The translations under genes were made by a program, and so were the position numbers. Shown in pieces: positions 1-8,246 of a stretch of 64,000 bases of DNA. The notes under the pieces were generated by a model. That model was given only the letters and a program-made list of their open reading frames with translations, had not been told where the DNA came from and did not search any database. Origin of the DNA: CAXXOK01 sp963675925 (lineage in GTDB: Bacteria > Bacillota > Clostridia > Christensenellales > Aristaeellaceae); the NCBI GenBank assembly GCA_963675925.2, contig CAXXIB010000004.1, forward strand, positions 620,001 to 684,000, in the 5' to 3' direction. Positions within the stretch are counted from its first letter, which is position 1. Each line of letters opens with the position of its first letter.

Positions 1-1098
1 ACGCAGCTGTTGATACATATCCTTTTGTTCGGCGGTCATGGGCGGGTTTTGCGCCTTCAGCTCTGCGAGCAGTTCCGTGCAGAGATTGATGACATGCATG
101 GAGTAAAACCCCACATCCTCGTAGAACTTCGTGTGCTCACGGCTTACATAGGGCATCGGCGGCACGGCAATGCCGTACACAGCTTGGATCAACTCGATAC
201 GCGCATCCTGATCGGTAAAGGTGAAGTTCCAACCCATGGCCGGATGGTACCCGCCCACCATGGTGTAGGAGTGAATCTCCGGCCCGCCGCTTTTAAGCAG
301 CAGCGGCGCCAGCGATAAAAAGCCCGTAGCTTTCACGCCTGTCATGTTGGTGAACACGCCGTTGGCCGGGTCTGCCAGCGCGTTTAGCACATTCAGGGCG
401 CTGGCGGAATCGCGCATCAGCTTTTTCATGATGGCGGTGATCATCTCCCGCTGACGGCGGGTACGGCCCAGGTCGGTACCGTCTACTGTGGCATTTTTGC
501 GGGCACGGACATAGTCCATAATGCCCTGGCCATCCAGGTGCTGAAAGCCCTTGGTGTAGCGCCTGCCGCTGTCGCCGCCGTAGGTCATGTCCACTTCGTA
601 GTCAATGCCGCCAAGTGCATCGCCCAGCTTGAACATCGTGCCCATATCCACGGCAAAATAGCCGCTGATTTTGATGCCGCCCAGCAGCTGTTCCACCGAA
701 GCCTGGGTGCGTTCCAATCCCTGTGCCAAGGTCGTGGCGCAGTTGACCGCGGAGTTGAGCTTATATATGCCCCGCACCCCCGGCACGATGGTCACCGTAT
801 CGCGCGGGATGGATATAATATCAATTTTGTTTTGGGTCAGGTTGAACGCTACGACCATCACCGCGTCGGTGTGGCAATCGGTGATGGTGTCCTTGAACGC
901 GCTGCCCCAGTACCCTTCCCTGCCAAGGTCTATGCCCAGCAAGAGCACATTTAAAATGGTGTCGGGGTATGCGATATAGTCAATGGTTTCGTTTGGGAAG
1001 ATCAGGGGATTTGTTTTCTCCACCGCCAGTGCCGCAAAGGGCATAACAAGGAGACAAACGCCCAGCCATAGGCTGATCATCCTGTATTTGAGCCGCAT
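1..1098 (-). CDS. LytR-CpsA-Psr (LCP) family protein, 3' part missing
   Basis: The gene runs off the left edge, so only the first 366 codons are present. LCP proteins are membrane-anchored phosphotransferases that attach teichoic acids or capsular glycans to peptidoglycan on the outer face of the membrane. The N terminus is a hydrophobic signal/anchor (SLWLGVCLLVMPFAALA). The core shows the family motifs in order: LLLGID, HTDAVMVVAFN, IISIPRDT, and the arginine-rich VRARKN...DLGRTRRQREM that binds the pyrophosphate of the lipid-linked donor. The ATG at 1098 has no clear Shine-Dalgarno; an in-frame ATG at 1080 is the alternative. Family call is secure; which polymer it transfers cannot be told. 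Confidence 0.85.
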   Translation of the reverse strand, partial: MRLKYRMISLWLGVCLLVMPFAALAVEKTNPLIFPNETIDYIAYPDTILNVLLLGIDLGREGYWGSAFKDTITDCHTDAVMVVAFNLTQNKIDIISIPRDTVTIVPGVRGIYKLNSAVNCATTLAQGLERTQASVEQLLGGIKISGYFAVDMGTMFKLGDALGGIDYEVDMTYGGDSGRRYTKGFQHLDGQGIMDYVRARKNATVDGTDLGRTRRQREMITAIMKKLMRDSASALNVLNALADPANGVFTNMTGVKATGFLSLAPLLLKSGGPEIHSYTMVGGYHPAMGWNFTFTDQDARIELIQAVYGIAVPPMPYVSREHTKFYEDVGFYSMHVINLCTELLAELKAQNPPMTAEQKDMYQQLR

Positions 1099-1444
1099 GG
1101 TGTATAATCACTGCTTTCTAGATCAATGGATTCAAGGGGTCTGCCGTCTTGCTGCCGGCAAAGGCGTGTGGGGCGGTCCAGTGCTCCACTGCGGGCCGTA
1201 ACAAACGGGGCAAGACACCCGGCGGACAGGCGATGCCCTCCGCCGCCTAAGCATAACAGAAACAAACAGGAGTCACAACATGTTCTTGATTTTGGAATGA
1301 TTGTAAACGGCGAGAATATCCCACTCGTTCAGGCATGCAACATGCTGAAGCTGACGCTGCTGCGCCTTGCTTTCGCCCGGCTGTTTCATGGTAAAAAGAC
1401 CGCATCCATACGCGGCCTTTGCTCTAATAATTATATGGAAGTTT
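1099..1444. other. Intergenic region, no convincing gene
   Basis: About 345 bases between two minus-strand genes. Open frames here lack ribosome binding sites and family signatures. The only clear element is the terminator of the GntR gene at 1393-1420. The rest presumably carries the promoter of the LCP gene (TATAAT-like bases around 1101-1107 on the minus strand), which I cannot define well. Confidence 0.4.
1393..1420 (-). terminator. Intrinsic terminator of the ABC/GntR operon
   Basis: On the minus strand a 9-bp stem (AAAGGCCGC with GCGGTCTTT, one G-U pair) closes an 8-base loop and is followed by a T run, 25 bases after the GntR stop. Confidence 0.75.
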
Positions 1445-1816
1445 CTAGTCTTTATAGTGCCGTTTTACGGCTTCGATGATCTCATCACACGAGATGCCAA
1501 GGCTGCGGCAGGCGTGTACATCCTCCGCCAGTCTGGCGTTTAGAATATCGGCCTTGGTCTCCTCCATCTGCCGGTCGGTGACCTGCGATACGGTGGTGCC
1601 GCGCCCCACGCGCGTTGTAATCAGCCCCTGGCTTTCGAGCAATTCCCAGGCTTTTTTCACCGTGATGACGCTGATACGCAGCTCCAGCGCCACCGTACGG
1701 ATGGGCGGAAGGGGAGCGCCCGAAGGCAGCTCCCCGCGAATGATCTGGGCGCGGATTTGTTCATAAATCTGCTGATAGATCGGCGCATTCGCCGTGTCCG
1801 ATATCACGATATTCAT
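1445..1816 (-). CDS. GntR-family regulator, YtrA subfamily
   Basis: A 123-residue DNA-binding protein. Residues 10-75 form the GntR winged helix-turn-helix (IYQQIYEQIRAQIIRGEL, then LPPIRTVALELRISVITVKKAWELLE), followed only by a short helical dimerisation tail, the hallmark of the YtrA subfamily that represses ABC transporters. It is the last gene of a three-gene operon; its ATG overlaps the permease stop (ATGA at 1813-1816). The repeated operator-like sequence at the operon promoter (3331-3357) is the likely binding site, so it should repress its own operon until an envelope signal, often a cell-wall-active antibiotic in relatives, is sensed. Confidence 0.88.
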   Translation of the reverse strand: MNIVISDTANAPIYQQIYEQIRAQIIRGELPSGAPLPPIRTVALELRISVITVKKAWELLESQGLITTRVGRGTTVSQVTDRQMEETKADILNARLAEDVHACRSLGISCDEIIEAVKRHYKD

Positions 1817-2457
1817 AGATCAAGTGTCTCAAACCGCTTGGCGGACAGGCGGTAGGCGATGGCATTAAGCCCTGCAAAGCCCGCGATGCCGGCGATCAGC
1901 GTTACCACATGCGCCGCTGTGGTTTGCATGCCGTCAAAGGTGTTTTGCACAAAGGGAACAAACACGATGCCAAGCTCCACCAGCGCGGCAAAGCCCAGCG
2001 CAGCCGCCGTGCCAAAGAGCGCGGCTCCCAGGATTTTGTACGCGGTTTTGTAGTACAGCGGGAGCATGACAACATTGAACAGCCCGAACATGATGAACGA
2101 GAGCCCCAGAAATGCCAGGTTCCCATCCAAAAACAGGTAGTTGGGCGTGGTCAGCACGGTTAGCTTCAACGCAACACACACAGCGGCTACTAATATTTGC
2201 AGCGTTTCCAATGCGGCCAGCGTAATCACGCGCGCCTTGACAATATCCCGGCGCGGCACGGGCAGGGTTGCCGAAAAGTAGACTTCCTTGTAGGTCTTGG
2301 ACAGACTTAGCAGGTTGGGCGCGGAGATAAAGCAGAAGTACAGTAAGGCAACAAAGTATACCCACTGGGAGATCAGGATCAGCGCCGAGAGAAGCGCCAC
2401 AGTGTAAAACATGGGATTGACGAGCAGTTTAAACTCTTTATAAAGCAGCGCTTTCAT
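1813..2457 (-). CDS. ABC-2 type transporter permease
   Basis: A 214-residue integral membrane protein with six hydrophobic segments, starting MKALLYKEFKLLVNP, which is typical of ABC-2 permeases paired with YtrA-type operons. The ATG at 2457 is preceded by AAAGGAGG with 8-base spacing; an in-frame upstream ATG at 2517 lies inside the ATPase gene and lacks such a site. It overlaps the ATPase gene by 20 bases and the regulator by 4, so translation is probably coupled. It forms the membrane half of an exporter with the ATPase upstream; substrate unknown. Confidence 0.82.
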   Translation of the reverse strand: MKALLYKEFKLLVNPMFYTVALLSALILISQWVYFVALLYFCFISAPNLLSLSKTYKEVYFSATLPVPRRDIVKARVITLAALETLQILVAAVCVALKLTVLTTPNYLFLDGNLAFLGLSFIMFGLFNVVMLPLYYKTAYKILGAALFGTAAALGFAALVELGIVFVPFVQNTFDGMQTTAAHVVTLIAGIAGFAGLNAIAYRLSAKRFETLDL

Positions 2458-3307
2458 GTGCGTATCCTCCTTTTCTTTCATGGAAGACCATAATGTCTTC
2501 CAGCGTCGGGGGGTCAATGGTCAGGCCGTCAATTTTGGGTATACGGTCGGTTTCCAGCAGTGCCTGAAAGCCCAGCGAGTTACTCCGCACCGATACCGCG
2601 GCAGCCTGCACGCTTTCCAGCTGCGCGGGCGTACCCTTGACAATGCGGTACTTGCCAATCAGATCATCCTTGGAACAGCTTTCCAGCATGCGGCCGTTTT
2701 TAATGTAGGTAATAAAATCGGCACATTTATCCAAATCGGTGGTGATGTGTGTGGAAAACAGGATGGAGCGGCTGCCGTCTTCGATCAGCTCCTGAAACAG
2801 CTCCAGAAGATCATCACGCGCCACAGGGTCAAGGCCCGAGGTGGGCTCGTCGAGGATTAAAAGCTGTGCATTGTGCGACAGGGCGAGCGTCAGGTTGAAT
2901 TTCACGCGCATGCCGCTGGATAGTTCATCTACCTTCTTGCTTTCATCCAGGCCGAAGCGGCGCAGGCAATCGCGGTAAGCCGCCTCGTTCCAGTCGGGGT
3001 AAAAGCGACGCACCACATCGGTAATCTGGCGCAGTCTGTGCTTGGGGAAATAGTCGGTCTCCCCCATCATAAAGCCGATTTTCTGCTTGACTGCGTTCTC
3101 GTTTTCGGCAAAATCCAGGCCAAAGGCACGCACGGTACCGGAATCCTTCCGCACCAGATTCATGATGGATTTCAGCGTCGTGGTCTTCCCGGCACCGTTT
3201 GAGCCGATAAAGCCCATAATGTATCCGGGCTCCAGCGCAAACGAAATGTTTTCCAGCTTAAACGTGGGATATGTTTTGTTCAGATTCGCAATTTCTAAAA
3301 TATTCAT
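2438..3307 (-). CDS. ABC transporter ATP-binding protein
   Basis: A 289-residue nucleotide-binding subunit. Visible motifs are Walker A GSNGAGKTT near residue 40, signature LSSGMRVKF near 135, Walker B LLILDEPTSGLDP near 155 and the switch histidine in FSTHIT. The C-terminal ~80 residues are the extension seen in the YtrB/CcmA-like branch. ATG 3307 sits after AAGGAGGAC, which decides it over an ATG six codons upstream. It is the first gene of the operon and works with the ABC-2 permease. Confidence 0.9.
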   Translation of the reverse strand: MNILEIANLNKTYPTFKLENISFALEPGYIMGFIGSNGAGKTTTLKSIMNLVRKDSGTVRAFGLDFAENENAVKQKIGFMMGETDYFPKHRLRQITDVVRRFYPDWNEAAYRDCLRRFGLDESKKVDELSSGMRVKFNLTLALSHNAQLLILDEPTSGLDPVARDDLLELFQELIEDGSRSILFSTHITTDLDKCADFITYIKNGRMLESCSKDDLIGKYRIVKGTPAQLESVQAAAVSVRSNSLGFQALLETDRIPKIDGLTIDPPTLEDIMVFHERKGGYAHESAAL

Positions 3308-3330
3308 AGGGTCCTCCTTGCACATTGTGC

Positions 3331-3365
3331 ATACACAATATACACAATATACACAATCGTGTCAA
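3331..3365 (-). promoter_or_regulatory. Promoter with repeated GntR operator
   Basis: On the minus strand TTGACA (3365-3360), a 17-base spacer and TATATT (3342-3337) make a near-consensus promoter. The spacer and -10 region consist of three copies of TTGTGTA in tandem (3331-3357), each about 10 bases apart, i.e. on one face of the helix. A YtrA-type repressor binding here would block RNA polymerase. Confidence 0.75.
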
Positions 3366-3724
3366 CCCCCTTTTTGAAAAAAGTTTGAAAGTTTTTCAGC
3401 AGCAAGAAATCCCTTATGGGATAAGGGTCTTGGAAGATTGTTTGAATTTCATAAAATGTATAAAACAAACACTCAAGCCGAAATGAGCGACAAAATACTA
3501 TATTAATAACTTTGTTCTATATTATTATCTTTACGCAAATTAACTAAAAAATACAACATCATTAGTCATTGAGAATACGGGAAATAATTAATTAGGTACC
3601 ACTCGTTTTCATTTACTCCGCCAATATTAGAATAACACGATTGTGTTAACTAAAAATACAAGTGTAATTTTTATCCTGGAATATAACTAGCTGAATAATC
3701 GGATATACAGATATTCTCCTGAGT
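3366..3724. other. AT-rich intergenic region
   Basis: About 360 bases of strikingly AT-rich sequence without a supported gene. It contains one inverted repeat at 3409-3428 (ATCCCTTAT, GG, ATAAGGGT) not followed by a T run, so a weak or no terminator. It marks the left edge of the AT-rich island that holds the next two genes. Confidence 0.4.
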
Positions 3725-4120
3725 TTAATATCCAAATGCTTTTTGAATAGCAGGTGTATCATACAAGATTTTTTCAAATCTTTTTAACTTTTTTCTTGTT
3801 TTTGCTTTAGGTGAATATTCCTTAATTTCGGAATAAGACAGATATGCAATCTGATTGAAAATCGTTGGGAAAATAAGGACAAATGATATTACTCGGTATG
3901 TATATGTAAAGAGAGCTATTGTAAAATACTTAATTCCCTTCTCTTTAATGCGTTTTAGTTCAAACTCAGCTGAGACCCAAAGCAATCCAACAATAATGAG
4001 AACTGACATTGGAATAAACAATATTAAAGATAGCTTTAAGCCATATCCATTTAAATACATTGAGAAAAAAGCACCGAAAACAAGCCCTAATACTATTCCG
4101 CTAATTAAGAACTTGATCAC
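3725..4120 (-). CDS. Unknown membrane protein, four predicted TM segments
   Basis: 131 residues, hydrophobic stretches at about 5-22, 30-48, 65-80 and 80-98, then a lysine/arginine-rich cytoplasmic tail (KAKTRKKLKRFEKIL). I do not recognise a family. It starts with GTG at 4120 after GAGGTGG. Codons are visibly AT-rich, unlike most of the window, and match the preceding gene 13 bases upstream, so the two form a transferred pair. Function unknown. Confidence 0.6.
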   Translation of the reverse strand: MIKFLISGIVLGLVFGAFFSMYLNGYGLKLSLILFIPMSVLIIVGLLWVSAEFELKRIKEKGIKYFTIALFTYTYRVISFVLIFPTIFNQIAYLSYSEIKEYSPKAKTRKKLKRFEKILYDTPAIQKAFGY

Positions 4121-4133
4121 ATTTCCACCTCAT

Positions 4134-4685
4134 TCACGCCGTTTCATCTAAAGTACTATTCACTACTTGATTCGATTTGATTCTAAATGGCTTTGGAATC
4201 ATATGAACAAACCATAATGCTAAATAAGTAAAAGAATTAATCAGTGCACTAATTCCCCATATGAATGTTATACTAAACAAATGGTATTCAGGCCATAAGG
4301 TGCTTTTTTGCAAAACTATCAAAGCAGCCCCTGAATCCATATCCACAGAAGCAACATCAAAAAGAACCATAACGCATAAAGCAAGAAGAATGAAATTAAT
4401 CACAGAAGATATCCCCTTGAGAATTTTAGAAAAGAGATTCATTGCGCGCACTATAATTATACTGGCAAGACACGATAATAAAAGTATAGTCATTGCCACA
4501 ATCCACTCGGTACTGTTAACATATCTGAGAACTACAATATAACTAAACACTAAAGTTGCAAGTGTAATAAGATGATTTCGACCAAATTCCTTCTCATAAA
4601 ATTGCATTTTGTTAAAATGCTTACATGCATGCATTACTTCTTCTTCACAAGCAACACTAGAAATTTTGCTGGACAAGATATCCAC
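4134..4685 (-). CDS. Unknown membrane protein, four or five predicted TM segments
   Basis: 183 residues with a soluble N terminus of about 38 residues (basic/aromatic, HACKHFNKMQFYEKEFGRN) and hydrophobic segments at about 40-58, 62-80, 88-110 and 135-165. No family recognised. The GTG at 4685 is only a base or two from a TAGGA element, so translation may instead start at ATG 4634. AT-rich, first gene of the two-gene island. Confidence 0.55.
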   Translation of the reverse strand: MDILSSKISSVACEEEVMHACKHFNKMQFYEKEFGRNHLITLATLVFSYIVVLRYVNSTEWIVAMTILLLSCLASIIIVRAMNLFSKILKGISSVINFILLALCVMVLFDVASVDMDSGAALIVLQKSTLWPEYHLFSITFIWGISALINSFTYLALWFVHMIPKPFRIKSNQVVNSTLDETA

Positions 4686-4808
4686 TCCTAAAACAATTTA
4701 ACAATTGCAATATTATAACAATTTTGTATACAATTTACAAGTACCAAATGATACAATAGGTGTCATGAACCCCTCAATATATTGATATTATAGCCCTTCT
4801 ATACATGC

Positions 4809-4838
4809 TTGACAACCCCACGCACCCTATGCTAGACT
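4809..4838 (+). promoter_or_regulatory. Promoter of the trp operon
   Basis: TTGACA at 4809-4814, 18-base spacer, TAGACT at 4833-4838. It lies just upstream of the T-box leader, so transcription should start near 4845. Confidence 0.7.
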
Positions 4839-4844
4839 GTATCC

Positions 4845-5129
4845 AACTTCATAGCAAACCTGTGAAGCGGAGATAACGGTGGTTATGCTCTTACAGAGAG
4901 CCCGGATTGCTGGAAACGGGCAGAACACAAGCCATCAAATGGACCGCTGAGGGCGCGGGGAAAAGGGGTATGGCCCCTGAGTATATCGCGACGAGAGGGC
5001 ATACGTCAGTTGCCGGGAAACTGTTGGGTTTCCGCTAAGCGCACGGTAGCAATATCGTGAATCAGGGTGGCACCGCGAGTGAATACAACGCTCGTCCTTG
5101 ACTAACAAAGTCAATGACGGGCGTTTTTT
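4845..5129 (+). promoter_or_regulatory. T-box leader, tRNA-Trp specific
   Basis: The leader carries an AGAGAG element (4894-4899), a distal GATTGCTGG loop, a specifier region reading AA-TGG-ACC with CTGAG after it (4937-4951), and the invariant T-box AGGGTGGCACCGCG at 5064-5077, which pairs with the tRNA acceptor end. A terminator follows. TGG is the Trp codon, which fits the operon below. Uncharged tRNA-Trp should stabilise the antiterminator and turn on tryptophan synthesis. Confidence 0.93.
5088..5129 (+). terminator. Regulated terminator of the T-box
   Basis: ACGCTCGTC (5088-5096) pairs with GACGGGCGT (5116-5124), with one G-U pair, and is followed by six Ts. Its 5' arm lies a few bases past the T-box sequence, as needed for the mutually exclusive antiterminator. 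Confidence 0.9.
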
Positions 5130-5170
5130 GATCTACAAAAATGCGCGCAGACACACAGGAGGATGATTCA

Positions 5171-6661
5171 ATGATCAAGCCAACACTCGACGAAGCCCGG
5201 CAGCTGGCAAAAAGCGGTGCGTACACCATCGTGCCCATCAGCTGCGAGCTGTACTCCGATTCGGTCACGGCCATTCAGGCCTTGACGCGGCTGAAAGCGG
5301 CCAGCAAGCACTGCTTCATGCTGGAATCGGTGGAAAACCAGGAAAAGTTCGGCCGCTACACCTTCCTGGGGTATGAGCCAAGCCAGGTGCTAACCTGCAC
5401 AGCCGGGCGGGCGACGCTGAAAGCCGGCGATACGCTGATTCGCGAAGGCGCAGACCCCAGCCAAATGATACGCGATCTGCTTGCAGCGTACAAAAGCCCG
5501 CGCATGGAACACCTCCCCGCGTTCACGGGCGGGCTGGTGGGCTACTTCGCCTATGATTACATTCAGTATTCCGAGCCCACGCTGGTGCTGGATGCCGACG
5601 ACCAGGAAAACTTTCAGGATGTTGACCTGATGCTGTTTGACCGCGTGATCGCGTTTGACAACATCCGCAACAAAATCATTCTGATTGCAAACATCGCCTG
5701 CAAAGACCTGGAAACCAGCTATAAGCAAGGCGTGGACTCCTTAAAGGAAATGAAGAACCTCATCCTCCACGGCGAGCCATGCACGCCGCAGCCGCCGAAA
5801 ATGACCTCGCCCTTGCGGCCGCTGTTTTCGGAGGACGAGTTCTGCCGCATGGTGGAAAAGGCCAAACACTACATATACGAGGGCGATATATTTCAGGTGG
5901 TGCTCAGTAACCGGCTGGACGCGGACTTCGAAGGCAGCCTGCTGGATGCCTACCGCGTACTGCGCTGCACCAACCCTTCCCCCTACATGTTCTACTTTTC
6001 GGGGGATGATATCGAGGTCGCCGGGGCCTCGCCCGAGACGCTGGTCAAGCTGGAAGGCAGCGAGCTGTACACCTTCCCGCTGGCGGGCACGCGCCCGCGT
6101 GGCGAAACCGCTGTCGAGGATAAACGCCTGGAAGAAGAGCTGCTGCGCGACCCCAAGGAGCTGGCCGAGCACAACATGCTGGTGGATCTGGGCCGCAACG
6201 ACCTGGGGCGCATCAGCAAATTCGGCAGCGTGAACGTGGAAAAATACTTAAGTATCGAACGCTTCTCCCACGTGATGCACATCGGCTCCACCGTGCGCGG
6301 GGAGATTGTAGACGGCAAGGACGCGCTCTCCGCTGTGGAGGCTGTACTGCCCGCAGGGACCCTGTCCGGCGCACCGAAAATTCGCGCATGCCAGATTATC
6401 AACGAGCTGGAAAACAACAAGCGCGGGCTGTACGGCGGTGCGATCGGCTATATCGACTTTGCCGGGAATCTGGATACCTGCATTGCCATCCGCATTGCGT
6501 ACGCCAAAAACGGACGCGTGTTTATCCGCTCAGGCGCTGGCATTGTAGCCGACAGTGTACCAAAAACCGAGCACCAGGAATGCATTAACAAGGCCAAGGC
6601 CGTTGTGTACGCGCTGGAGATTGCGCAGAAAGGACTGGACCATGATTGTTCTGATCGATAA
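5171..6661 (+). CDS. trpE: Anthranilate synthase component I
   Basis: Converts chorismate and ammonia (from TrpG) to anthranilate, the committed step of tryptophan synthesis. 496 residues, the usual length. The N-terminal domain carries the tryptophan feedback motif (MLESVEN, near residue 45). The C-terminal chorismate-binding domain has GDIFQVVLS, GTRPRG, ELAEHNMLVDLGRNDLGR and GAPKIRACQII. ATG 5171 follows AGGAGG with good spacing; an ATG ten codons upstream overlaps the terminator region and lacks one. First gene after the T-box; its end overlaps trpG by 20 bases. Confidence 0.97.
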   Translation: MIKPTLDEARQLAKSGAYTIVPISCELYSDSVTAIQALTRLKAASKHCFMLESVENQEKFGRYTFLGYEPSQVLTCTAGRATLKAGDTLIREGADPSQMIRDLLAAYKSPRMEHLPAFTGGLVGYFAYDYIQYSEPTLVLDADDQENFQDVDLMLFDRVIAFDNIRNKIILIANIACKDLETSYKQGVDSLKEMKNLILHGEPCTPQPPKMTSPLRPLFSEDEFCRMVEKAKHYIYEGDIFQVVLSNRLDADFEGSLLDAYRVLRCTNPSPYMFYFSGDDIEVAGASPETLVKLEGSELYTFPLAGTRPRGETAVEDKRLEEELLRDPKELAEHNMLVDLGRNDLGRISKFGSVNVEKYLSIERFSHVMHIGSTVRGEIVDGKDALSAVEAVLPAGTLSGAPKIRACQIINELENNKRGLYGGAIGYIDFAGNLDTCIAIRIAYAKNGRVFIRSGAGIVADSVPKTEHQECINKAKAVVYALEIAQKGLDHDCSDR

Positions 6662-7208
6662 TTACGACAGCTTTTCCTACAACCTGTACCAGCTGATCGG
6701 CGCCCTGCACCCGGACATCCGCGTGATCCGCAATGACGAAATGACGGTAAAACAAGTGCAGGATTTGCACCCCAGCCATGTCATCCTCTCCCCCGGGCCG
6801 GGCTACCCGCGCAATGCAGGCATCTGCGTGGACGCGGCCAAAAGCTTTGACGACAGCATCAAGGTGCTAGGCGTGTGCCTTGGCCATCAGGCGATTTGCG
6901 AGGCCTTTGGCGCGACCGTATCCCACGCCAAACAGCTGATGCACGGGCGGCAGTCCATGATCTCCGTCAAGGCGAGCTGCCCGTTGTTCAAGGGGCTGAT
7001 GCCGTGGATCCCCGCCGGGCGCTACCACTCGCTGGCGGCCAAACGCGATACCCTGCCTAAGGAACTGAAAATCATGGCCGAGACCGACGACGGCGAGGTG
7101 ATGGCCGTGCAGCACGCCACGCGTCCCATCTACGGCCTGCAGTTCCACCCCGAAAGCATACTAACGCCCGACGGTGCAAAAATTCTGTCCAACTTCATCA
7201 ACCTGTAA
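6642..7208 (+). CDS. trpG: Anthranilate synthase glutamine amidotransferase
   Basis: Class I glutamine amidotransferase, 188 residues, supplying ammonia to TrpE. The catalytic cysteine lies in GVCLGHQAI (near residue 80) and the histidine-glutamate pair in FHPESILT near the C terminus; SPGPGYP is the oxyanion region. It starts at ATG 6642 inside trpE with GAAAGGA upstream. It could also serve p-aminobenzoate synthesis, as in Bacillus, but no pab gene is in the window. Confidence 0.96.
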   Translation: MIVLIDNYDSFSYNLYQLIGALHPDIRVIRNDEMTVKQVQDLHPSHVILSPGPGYPRNAGICVDAAKSFDDSIKVLGVCLGHQAICEAFGATVSHAKQLMHGRQSMISVKASCPLFKGLMPWIPAGRYHSLAAKRDTLPKELKIMAETDDGEVMAVQHATRPIYGLQFHPESILTPDGAKILSNFINL

Positions 7209-7223
7209 TAAGGAGGGGTTTCG

Positions 7224-8246
7224 ATGATTACGCAAGCTACCGCGAAATTGATTGACCACCAGAACCTGACCTACGGCGAGGCCGAGGCCGTGATGGACCA
7301 GATTATGTCCGGCACGCCCAGCCCGGTGCAGACGGCTGCGTTTCTGGCCGCCCTGTCCGCCAAGGGCGAGACGGTGGACGAGATTGCCGCCTGCGCCTCT
7401 GTAATGCGCCGGCATGCAAAGTCTGTCAAACATAACCAAGACCTGCTGGAAATCGTCGGCACGGGAGGCGATGGGTCAAACACCTTTAACATCTCCACCA
7501 CCTCGGCCATTGTGGTCGCGGCCAGCGGTGTCAAGGTGGCCAAGCACGGCAACCGCGCTTCGTCCTCCAAGTGCGGTGCGGCGGACTGCCTGGAAGCGCT
7601 GGGCGTGAACATCACCCAGCCCCCGGAGCGCTGCGTGGAGCTACTTAACGATGTCGGCATCTGCTTTTTCTTTGCGCAACAGTATCACACCTCCATGAAG
7701 AACGTTGCGCCCGTGCGCAAGGAGATGGGCGTGCGCACAATATTCAACATATTAGGCCCACTGACCAACCCCGCCGCCGCCACCATGCAGGTACTGGGCG
7801 TGTTTGCCGAGCATCTGGTTGAACCGCTGGCGCACGCACTTGTGAAGCTCGGCGTAAAGCGCGGCATGGTGGTCTACGGCATGGATAAATTAGACGAAAT
7901 CAGCCTGTCCGCACCAACCCTTGTGTGCGAGTTTGACGGCGAGGACTTCAAGACCTACGAAATCAAACCACAGGACTTTGGTATGCAGCCCTGCCTGAAA
8001 GCCGACCTGGTTGGCGGCTCCCCACAGGAAAACGCAGCCATTACCCGCGCGATTTTTTCCGGCAAGCAAGGCCCCATGCGCAATGCCGTACTGCTCAACG
8101 CCGGGGCCGGCCTGTACATTAGCGGCAAGGCCGGCACACTCGCAGAGGGCGTGCAGCTCGCCGGGGAGCTGATTGACAGCGGCGCGGCCATGCAAACGCT
8201 GGACGCGTTTATTATGCAGTCCAACGCAGGAGGCGCGGCACAATGA
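7224..8246 (+). CDS. trpD: Anthranilate phosphoribosyltransferase
   Basis: Joins anthranilate and PRPP to give phosphoribosyl-anthranilate. 340 residues; the PRPP loop GTGGDGSNTFNIST is near residue 79, followed by KHGNRASSSKCGAAD and the GPLTNPA motif near 180. Strong AGGAGGGG site 6 bases before ATG. Not fused to trpG. Its stop overlaps trpC (ATGA). Confidence 0.97.
   Translation: MITQATAKLIDHQNLTYGEAEAVMDQIMSGTPSPVQTAAFLAALSAKGETVDEIAACASVMRRHAKSVKHNQDLLEIVGTGGDGSNTFNISTTSAIVVAASGVKVAKHGNRASSSKCGAADCLEALGVNITQPPERCVELLNDVGICFFFAQQYHTSMKNVAPVRKEMGVRTIFNILGPLTNPAAATMQVLGVFAEHLVEPLAHALVKLGVKRGMVVYGMDKLDEISLSAPTLVCEFDGEDFKTYEIKPQDFGMQPCLKADLVGGSPQENAAITRAIFSGKQGPMRNAVLLNAGAGLYISGKAGTLAEGVQLAGELIDSGAAMQTLDAFIMQSNAGGAAQ

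Noticed and set aside
1126..1479. 117-codon frame in the first intergenic region
   Set aside because: No ribosome site, runs over a terminator and into the GntR gene on the other strand; composition is not protein-like.
3409..3428. Inverted repeat as a terminator in the AT-rich region
   Set aside because: No T run on either side and no gene ending nearby.
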